Of a stretch of DNA of 64,000 nt, positions 57,684 through 64,000 are shown piece after piece. The DNA is from Hygrophila difformis (Eukaryota > Streptophyta > Magnoliopsida > Lamiales > Acanthaceae). Made by a program: the position numbers and the translations under genes. The first letter of the stretch is position 1; every line of letters starts with the position of its first letter. Under the pieces are notes generated by a model. The model was not told where the DNA came from, made no database searches, and saw only the letters and a program-made list of their open reading frames with translations. Where the stretch lies: NCBI GenBank assembly GCA_030278955.1, contig JAOANR010000014.1, positions 14,510,068 through 14,574,067 on the forward strand, given 5' to 3'.

Positions 57684-59414
57684 TTACTTTTTCGCATCGC
57701 TTAATGTTTGATCCCATACTGATGGATAATATTTCTTCATGTATCTTGCATTAACTGGATTTGACATCTGCTCACCATTTTCGTCCACCAAAACGTACGC
57801 TCCATTCGGTAATCTTGTATGAACAATAAATGGTCCCTCCCAATTGGGACTCCACTTACCTAATCGGCCATCCTTCTGCTTAGGCGGCCATATAACTTTC
57901 CAAACTAAGTCCCCAACTTCAAATCGCTTAAGACGAATTCGCTTATTGTACCAATCGGCCACAATATCTTTATTTTTCTGCAAATTCTCAAAGGCCTGCA
58001 CCCGATTGGCATTTATCTCCAATAACTCATCTTTCATCGCACGATCATACTGCTCGGCTGACATTGAATCCGCCTGGCTTGTTCTCAAAGTCGGCACTGT
58101 TATTTCGGCTGGCAATACTGCATCCATTCCATAAGTCAGCCGAAATGGCGTGAACCCAGTAGCTGAGGTTTTGGCATTTCGATAAGCCCACAGTGCTTCA
58201 GATAACTTTTCGTGCCATTTTCTTGGTTGATCTTCAATCATTTTCTTTATAATTCCTATTAGCTGTTTGTTTGTGGCCTCTGCTTGTCCATTTCCTTGCG
58301 GGTAATATGGTGACGAATGTACAATTTTTATCCCGTATTCGTCCGCAAAGGCCTTGACTTTTTCTCCCACAAATACCGTTCCTCTATCTGTTAAAATCGT
58401 CTGTGGGATCCCGAATCTATAGATCAATTGTCTCTTGATGAACTCAATCACCTCCTCTTGTGAAATGCTGACATACGCCTGGGCTTCGGCCCATTTCGTG
58501 AAGTAATCTGTTGCTACTAGCACGAACTCATGTCTTTTCGACGAAGAGGGATGAACTTTTCCTATGATGTCCATGGCCCATCCTCTGAATGGCCATGGTT
58601 TGATCATTATATGTAATTCTTCGGCCGGTAATTTCTGAATCGGCCCATGCTTTTGACATTCGGTGCATCCTCTTGCATATTTTTCACAATCAGGACCCAT
58701 ATTCGGCCAATAATATCCCAGCCGAATAATGCTCCACTTCATCGACTTTCCTGCCCGATGTGCACCACATATTCCTTCATGAACCTCTCCCATTACCCTT
58801 CTAGCGTCTTCTTCTCCGACGCATCTGAGCAATATTCCATCAATAGCACGCTTGAATAATAATCCTCCTATTATGACGTAGTCCATCGCTTTCCGTTTTT
58901 CGGCTGGATTAGCCTCCGAAGGATCTTCTAATATCTGTGCTATCTTTTTTATCCATTCGGCCTTCTCTGTTTCGGCCAAACGCACTTCTACATTTCCTGC
59001 TATCGGCATCAACCGATATTTAGCCGCATGTTGAGCCAATTCATTGGCTTCTTCGTTCTTTTCTCTCGGGATGTATTCAATGTACACCTCATCAAATTCC
59101 TCTAACAAAGTAACCGCTTCTTCATACAATCTAATCAATTGCGAACTCTTAACCGAAAAATCGCCTAGCAATTGCTGGACAACTACTTGCGAGTCTCCTT
59201 TGACAATGATTGCTCTGACTCCTTCTTCTATCAACCGTTGTAATCCCGAAATTAACGCTTTATATTCGGCTTGGTTGTTCGTATATGACTCTGGTAGTTG
59301 CACGAAATATTTGTATATCTTGCCCTCCGGTGTTTGTAGGGTAAACCCTGCTCCAACTCCTGAAGCGGCTTTAGAACCATCAAATGTCATTACCCATGGT
59401 TGCAAGTATACAAT
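57684..59414 (-). CDS. Gypsy pol, C-terminal part: second RNase H and integrase
   Basis: About 573 aa after an in-frame TGA (59415-59417) that separates it from the RT part; the frame is the same, so this is one pol frame with one stop. Residues about 1-130: RNase H of the second type (FDGSKAASGVGAGF, NNQAEYKALI, IPREKNEEANELAQ). Residues about 200-245: integrase zinc motif (HEGICGAH...CTECQKHG). Residues about 265-430: integrase core with the catalytic D,D,E (MDIIG, LTDRGT, GQAEATNK). The C-terminal part includes WEGPF; no chromodomain is evident, as expected for Tat elements. No ATG lies near the start, so translation would need readthrough or a repaired copy. Confidence 0.9.
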   Translation of the reverse strand: MVYLQPWVMTFDGSKAASGVGAGFTLQTPEGKIYKYFVQLPESYTNNQAEYKALISGLQRLIEEGVRAIIVKGDSQVVVQQLLGDFSVKSSQLIRLYEEAVTLLEEFDEVYIEYIPREKNEEANELAQHAAKYRLMPIAGNVEVRLAETEKAEWIKKIAQILEDPSEANPAEKRKAMDYVIIGGLLFKRAIDGILLRCVGEEDARRVMGEVHEGICGAHRAGKSMKWSIIRLGYYWPNMGPDCEKYARGCTECQKHGPIQKLPAEELHIMIKPWPFRGWAMDIIGKVHPSSSKRHEFVLVATDYFTKWAEAQAYVSISQEEVIEFIKRQLIYRFGIPQTILTDRGTVFVGEKVKAFADEYGIKIVHSSPYYPQGNGQAEATNKQLIGIIKKMIEDQPRKWHEKLSEALWAYRNAKTSATGFTPFRLTYGMDAVLPAEITVPTLRTSQADSMSAEQYDRAMKDELLEINANRVQAFENLQKNKDIVADWYNKRIRLKRFEVGDLVWKVIWPPKQKDGRLGKWSPNWEGPFIVHTRLPNGAYVLVDENGEQMSNPVNARYMKKYYPSVWDQTLSDAKK

Positions 59415-61082
59415 TCATATCTCACCAACTTCTTTCGGCCGATCCTGATGATCGATGTCATCGGTTATCGGGTGCGTCACATGATCAGCCAGAAAATCGG
59501 CTACAATCTGTCCTTTCATAGCCCTTAAAGGTTGATATCTCAAATCGTATGCATTTAACTTCATGGCCCATTTGGCCATTCTTCGGCTACTGACCGGATC
59601 ATTCATCATAATCTTAACTATGTCAACCGAAGCTACCACTATCACTTGCCTTGGTTGAATATAATATTCTAATTTCTGGCATGCATGATAAAGACTTAAA
59701 CATAGTTTATGAATCGGCGAGTACCTTACTTCGGCGTCCCTTAGGATTCGGCTAAGATAGTAAATCGCCCGATCCCTTCCTTCATCGTCTTCCTGCGCCA
59801 GTAATGCTCCAATAGATTCTTCGGCCGCTGCTATATACAACTTCAATGGCCGTCCTAAAATTGGGGGAACCAACACTGGTGGACTCATCAAATCCTGCTT
59901 CAATTGTTCGAAGGCCTTTTGCTGGTCGATTCCCCATTTGAACTCCTCTTCCTTCTTTAACCTCAATAAATCGGTTAGTGGTTTCGACTTTCCAGCCGCA
60001 TTTGCTAAGAATCGTCTCAGAAAACCGATTTTTCCAAGAAACTTTTGTAGACTCTTCTTATCATGTGGAGGTTTGGCTTCTTGGATAGCCCTGGTTTTGT
60101 TCGCATCAACTTCTATTCCTTTGTTATGTACCAGGAACCCGAGAAAATTTCCTGCCTGTACTCCGAAAGCACACTTGGCTGGATTCATCTTGACTCCATG
60201 CAGCCTCATCCTCGCGAATACCTTCCGCAAATCGTTCAAGTGGCTTTCGATATCTTTGGATCGGACCATGACGTCATCAATATAGACTTCAACACAATCC
60301 CCTATGAGGTCATGGAAAACATAGTTCATGGCTCTCTGGTATGTAGCTCCTGCATTCTTCAGTCCGAACGGCATCACCACCCATTCATATATCCCTATGG
60401 CGCCAGGGCACCGAAATGCAGTCTTGTGAATGTCTTCTTCGGCCATAAAAATTTGGTTGTATACTGAATATCCATCCATAAAAGATAGCATCCCCTGTTT
60501 GGCGGCCGAATCAATCAACAAGTCAACAATAGGCATCATATACTCATCTTTTGGAGTGGCTATATTAAGATTCCTGAAATCAATGCAAACTCTCAATTTT
60601 CCATTCTTCTTTATTACAGGAACAATATTTGATAGCCATTCTACATATTTAGCTGGCCTAACAAACCCGGCCGCTAGCAATTTCTCTATTTCTTCTTTTA
60701 TTTTTGGGACTATTTCGGGCGCTGCCCTCCTGGCCGGCTGTTTATGCGGCCTGAACCCTTCTTTAATAGGCAGTCTGTGCTCTACAATCGACCGCTCCAA
60801 TCCTGGCATCTCCGTATAGTCCCATGCGAAACAATCCTTGAATTCGACTAGAACCTCCTTGAATCGGCTTGTCATCTGCTGGTCAAGATTCGCACTCAAC
60901 GGGATCTCCCTCGGGTGTTCGTCTGTACCAACATTGACCATTTTCAAGGGGTCTTGAGCTTTGAAATCCGGCGTTCGCTTTGGAATTGCGTCTATTAAGT
61001 CGCTCCATCCTGCTTTGTCATCTGAAACTCCGAGTTCGGCCGATTCGAACTCGGTCGCTTGATTCGGTTGTGACTTAATCAT
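59415..61082 (-). CDS. Gypsy pol, N-terminal part: reverse transcriptase and RNase H
   Basis: 555 aa from the ATG at 61082, which overlaps the gag-protease stop as ATGA. RT covers about residues 120-300: LRVCIDFRNLN, the catalytic EVYIDDVMVRS (about residue 266) and FGLKNAGATYQR are intact. Connection and RNase H follow (LKLYIAAAEESIGALLAQ, then IYYLSRIL; about residues 390-540). The frame ends at a TGA, beyond which the same frame continues into the second RNase H. The enzyme would copy element RNA in cytoplasmic particles. Apart from that stop the protein looks intact, so this is a fairly recent copy. Confidence 0.92.
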   Translation of the reverse strand: MIKSQPNQATEFESAELGVSDDKAGWSDLIDAIPKRTPDFKAQDPLKMVNVGTDEHPREIPLSANLDQQMTSRFKEVLVEFKDCFAWDYTEMPGLERSIVEHRLPIKEGFRPHKQPARRAAPEIVPKIKEEIEKLLAAGFVRPAKYVEWLSNIVPVIKKNGKLRVCIDFRNLNIATPKDEYMMPIVDLLIDSAAKQGMLSFMDGYSVYNQIFMAEEDIHKTAFRCPGAIGIYEWVVMPFGLKNAGATYQRAMNYVFHDLIGDCVEVYIDDVMVRSKDIESHLNDLRKVFARMRLHGVKMNPAKCAFGVQAGNFLGFLVHNKGIEVDANKTRAIQEAKPPHDKKSLQKFLGKIGFLRRFLANAAGKSKPLTDLLRLKKEEEFKWGIDQQKAFEQLKQDLMSPPVLVPPILGRPLKLYIAAAEESIGALLAQEDDEGRDRAIYYLSRILRDAEVRYSPIHKLCLSLYHACQKLEYYIQPRQVIVVASVDIVKIMMNDPVSSRRMAKWAMKLNAYDLRYQPLRAMKGQIVADFLADHVTHPITDDIDHQDRPKEVGEI

Positions 61083-64000
61083 TTACTTTCTTCTTCGACT
61101 GGCCGTTCATCGGCCTGGTATCTGATTTCAAACCCCAAATCTGTCCAATCACACTCGATCACCTGCGGGTACCGATCCCCTACCACTGCTAGGAATGGTT
61201 GAATCGGTTCTTCATATAACACCGCATCAATTCGTCCGGCTGAGCTGACTGGAAATGGAGGTTGATCTCCATTTACTTCTTCTACTGTGCCATCTTTCTT
61301 CCAGAACCATACTTTCTGGTGAAGCGTTGATGGCAAACATCGGGATGTATGAATCCAGCATCGGCCTAATAGGGCCGCATACGGAACTTCTGCATCCACC
61401 ACAAAGAACATGGTCGGAATTGATATTGTTCCGACCGTTACATCCACCAGTATACATCCTTCGGCCGCGGTTTGAGCCCCCACAAAACTCATTACCTTCA
61501 TTCTCGTAGGGAGTAAATCTTCCTTCGAGCGGCCTATCTTCGTTAGCGTGGATAGTGGCATGATATTAACTGTGGCCCCACCGTCGATAAACATTCTTCT
61601 AAGTGGTCTCCCATTGACCCAACCTTTAACGTATAAAGGCCTCACATGCTGGGACATTTGCGCAGTTGGAGGCAAAATCGTACCTGGTTGAGCTTCTGGA
61701 ACGAATGCCTTATATCCTTCCTCAAAAGATTTCTCTATTTCGGCTTCCGGCCGAAATACCTCAAGTTTATCGAAACAAAAATCCACTATGGGTTCTTCAT
61801 CACCATAGTATTCTCCGTCCTTTTGACAAAAAACCACCGCTGGTTCGGAATCCGACCAGTACTCCTCTTTCTCTTCGGTGGTTACTGCCACCATATTCGC
61901 GCTAGATCCGAAGTCGAACTTAAATTGCCCAACAGGGGGTGTATCACTATTTGGAATGATGGTTGTCTTTGGTTTCCATTCCCTGGTTCGGACTGGTCTA
62001 GGCTTCCATTCCTCTTTCAATTTCGGCTGCTCACTTTCAACTTTCGGCTGTACTACTTTTGGCCGAAATTCGGTTTTGTTCTTCAGCCGATCCTGTCCTT
62101 CTTTCGGCTTCCTCTCTTCTTTTGATTCGGATTTCAAACGAGCCGAAAATACCCTATTGAGTACTCGTCCTCCCGAGAACGAACAGTCATCAGGGAAGTC
62201 CTCTTCCATATGCATCATATCATACTCCTCTTGCTCAGAAGCAGCAGCTGCTTTAAGCCGTTGCATTCTTCGTTTGAAAGTACGATATGATCCCTTTCCT
62301 TTTGGGACTTTCCTCTCCTCTGCCCTCCAAGCTGAATGGTCATGTCGGCGTTGATCAAAATGCCTTCTTTCTGGAGAGTTTCGGACCCATCGGCCTACCT
62401 GAGTATTTGCTGGTGGCCTTCTAAGCTTTTTCATTTCGGGGCTAACTGCTTCTTCAGGGACTGTGATCTGTATCACAGTTTTTCCATTCTGCTTATCGGC
62501 TGTTAACTTCATCTCTGAGTCCCATCCGTTGGTTATGATTTTCAACGTTGGTCTCTCACTCTTATCTCCGACCTCGATCTCCTGATGTCTCTCCGATTGC
62601 TTGATCCACTCTTTCACCTCATAATTCCCCAATCGGTCAAAAACATCTGTAACCTTCTCTTTTCCCTTCGGAGATCCTAGCCTTTTCCATACTCCTGACT
62701 TCTGAGCCGATGGCTGATCCCCAAGCCGATCGTGCACAGAGCTCTTGCTAGATGATGTTTGATCCCCCAATCGGTCATGCACCGATTTATTCTGGTTGGG
62801 CTGCACCATCACCATGTTGGCAGCTGGGAACGGATTCTTATCGACTGCCATAAGCCTTTCTGGGAACTTCAGCTTCCTATCGTCCACATGTTTCTGAATC
62901 AGCTTCCTAAAATGCCCACAAATGGCCGTGGAATGAGTGGCTGATCCGTGGAACCTGCACCATCCGGCCTCCAACTGATCCTTGGTTGGCTGCGGATGGT
63001 TTCCTTTAAACTCTAGCAATCCGTTCTTCTGGCAATAATCAAATATTTCGTCCATTTGTGACAAGTCGAAAGAGTAAAACCTTTGAGATTCATCTCCTCC
63101 TTCTTTCTCCTTGCCTCTGGCTGGCCGAAGTGCTGGACAAGTCATAGGCTTTTTTATGATTAACTCTGCCCTCGCGACTTCGGCTAATGCAGGAACGTCT
63201 TCCGCATTATACTCTTCCTGAATTTCACATCTATCCAGAGATTCAGCAAATGAGGCAGCTGACTGGATAGGTTGTGACCTTCCACTTTGACTTCGGCTTG
63301 ATTTGAAAGCCGCCTGTTCCGCCAAATATGTCTCCATCCTTATCGCTTCAGCCGTCAATTCGGCTACCGTCCTCGGTCTTGTTACCATCAATCTGTCCTT
63401 GATGGCAAACTTCAAATTCTGCTTTAAGATTTGAATATATTCATGCTCAGGCAGCATTGTCTTCACCTGAGCCTTCACTGCATAAAATCTCTCAATGAAT
63501 TCAGTAACCGATTCAGACGCCTTCTGTTTGGTTGACGTCAGATCAACTACCGAGACTTCCGGACTAGTATTATAGAATCGGTCATGGAATAACCGCTCCA
63601 TTTCTGCCCAAGTATTGACCGATCCCGCTGGCAGATTAATGTACCACTCGAATGCTGGGCCAGTTAATGACAAACTGAACAATATCAGCTTGTGAAAATC
63701 ATTTTGCGCGATTCTGGTACATTGAGCTGTAAATCGGCCGATATGCTCGATGGTAGAGCGGCCGACTTCCCCAGAAAAAGTGTTAAAATCTGGAACCTTC
63801 ACCCGTCTGGGCAGTGGATACTGCTCCTCGATATAATCCGGATAAGGTTTCCGATACATCGGCCTATTCTCCTGGCCGATGAGATTCCCAAACTGTGTGC
63901 GAATAATCTCGGCAATCAGCTCTCTGTCAACCAGTTGTGGTGGATTCTGCTGAAGTGGTGCGTATTGTTGTTGAACCACTGGAGCAGGCGGTTGAGCTAC
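61079..64000 (-). CDS. Gypsy gag-protease, N terminus beyond window
   Basis: The frame is open from the window edge to the stop at 61079-61081, 973 codons visible. The retrotransposon gag domain is near the visible start (about residues 60-220: AFEWYINLPAGSVNTWAEM, then RFYNTSPEVS, FIERFYAVKAQV). A Cys/His segment WCRFHGSATHSTAICGHF (about residue 345) is the likely nucleocapsid-like zinc site. A long charged low-complexity linker (about 400-720) has repeated VHDRLGDQ units. An aspartic protease follows with active-site FIDGGATVNIM (about residue 800). It overlaps the RT frame by four bases. The real start codon is outside the window. Confidence 0.9.
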   Translation of the reverse strand, partial: VAQPPAPVVQQQYAPLQQNPPQLVDRELIAEIIRTQFGNLIGQENRPMYRKPYPDYIEEQYPLPRRVKVPDFNTFSGEVGRSTIEHIGRFTAQCTRIAQNDFHKLILFSLSLTGPAFEWYINLPAGSVNTWAEMERLFHDRFYNTSPEVSVVDLTSTKQKASESVTEFIERFYAVKAQVKTMLPEHEYIQILKQNLKFAIKDRLMVTRPRTVAELTAEAIRMETYLAEQAAFKSSRSQSGRSQPIQSAASFAESLDRCEIQEEYNAEDVPALAEVARAELIIKKPMTCPALRPARGKEKEGGDESQRFYSFDLSQMDEIFDYCQKNGLLEFKGNHPQPTKDQLEAGWCRFHGSATHSTAICGHFRKLIQKHVDDRKLKFPERLMAVDKNPFPAANMVMVQPNQNKSVHDRLGDQTSSSKSSVHDRLGDQPSAQKSGVWKRLGSPKGKEKVTDVFDRLGNYEVKEWIKQSERHQEIEVGDKSERPTLKIITNGWDSEMKLTADKQNGKTVIQITVPEEAVSPEMKKLRRPPANTQVGRWVRNSPERRHFDQRRHDHSAWRAEERKVPKGKGSYRTFKRRMQRLKAAAASEQEEYDMMHMEEDFPDDCSFSGGRVLNRVFSARLKSESKEERKPKEGQDRLKNKTEFRPKVVQPKVESEQPKLKEEWKPRPVRTREWKPKTTIIPNSDTPPVGQFKFDFGSSANMVAVTTEEKEEYWSDSEPAVVFCQKDGEYYGDEEPIVDFCFDKLEVFRPEAEIEKSFEEGYKAFVPEAQPGTILPPTAQMSQHVRPLYVKGWVNGRPLRRMFIDGGATVNIMPLSTLTKIGRSKEDLLPTRMKVMSFVGAQTAAEGCILVDVTVGTISIPTMFFVVDAEVPYAALLGRCWIHTSRCLPSTLHQKVWFWKKDGTVEEVNGDQPPFPVSSAGRIDAVLYEEPIQPFLAVVGDRYPQVIECDWTDLGFEIRYQADERPVEEESK

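Larger units (their letters stand above)
52552..64000 (-). mobile_element. Ty3/gypsy element, Tat type, with antisense PMD gene; 5' part beyond window
   Basis: Minus-strand order from right to left: gag-protease (64000 to 61079), RT-RNase H (61082-59415), second RNase H and integrase (59414-57684), a 4.5-kb segment with a plus-strand PMD gene, a polypurine tract, and the 3' LTR (53211-52552). The domain order is gypsy. A second RNase H between RNase H and integrase marks the Tat lineage, which is also known for extra antisense frames near the 3' LTR. The 5' LTR, primer site and target duplication lie outside the window. Confidence 0.9.

Noticed and set aside
61646..62354. Long plus-strand frames over gag-protease
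   Set aside because: Shadows of the real minus-strand gag frame.

Overview
This is a transposon-dense stretch of a flowering-plant nuclear genome, probably a eudicot. The evidence is spliced genes with canonical GT..AG introns, two intact plant NRT1/PTR-family (NPF) transporter genes, plant lineages of LTR retrotransposons, Stowaway and hAT MITEs, Helitrons, tRNA-derived SINEs and a nuclear insertion of plastid DNA. The sequence does not identify the species.

Layout. 1-6024: a decayed Ty1/copia element, cut by the left window edge, sitting inside the last exon of an NPF pseudogene (6025-7380, minus). 7430-10565: a copia LTR fragment, a Helitron 3' end, an unrecognised diverged tandem duplication and a hAT MITE. 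10608-19624: a complete, very young LTR element with two 3027-bp LTRs and only about 3 kb of apparently non-coding interior (a LARD-type non-autonomous element). 19625-28070: AT-rich DNA with MITEs, a SINE, a minus-strand Helitron with two nested 5' ends, and a copia LTR/gag remnant. 28085-33310 and about 40940-46191: two copies of one segmental duplication, each with an intact four-exon NPF gene on the minus strand (28214-30227, 568 aa; 41075-43134, 571 aa). Copy B carries about 1.9 kb of foreign DNA with plastid ycf1, rpoC2 and atpB pieces. Two more NPF fragments lie between the copies (33.9-34.4 kb and 40.6 kb), so the locus holds two genes and three relics. 36525-40282: a complete Helitron containing a Mutator-like element that carries a minisatellite. 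46192-52109: a tandemly duplicated Helitron segment; each copy received its own 5'-truncated LINE and each serves as the other's empty site.

52552-64000: the most interesting unit, a minus-strand Ty3/gypsy element of the Tat type (gag-protease, RT, RNase H, a second RNase H, integrase; one 660-bp LTR visible). Between pol and its 3' LTR, in antisense orientation, lies an intact four-exon gene of 1007 codons encoding a plant mobile domain (PMD) protein with a nuclear-type basic stretch and a coiled coil.

The only genes likely to serve the host are the two NPF transporters. Everything else large is transposon-encoded or a relic. Splice sites, boundaries and target-site duplications were read by eye from the sequence; family assignments rest on recognised motifs, and no database search was possible.
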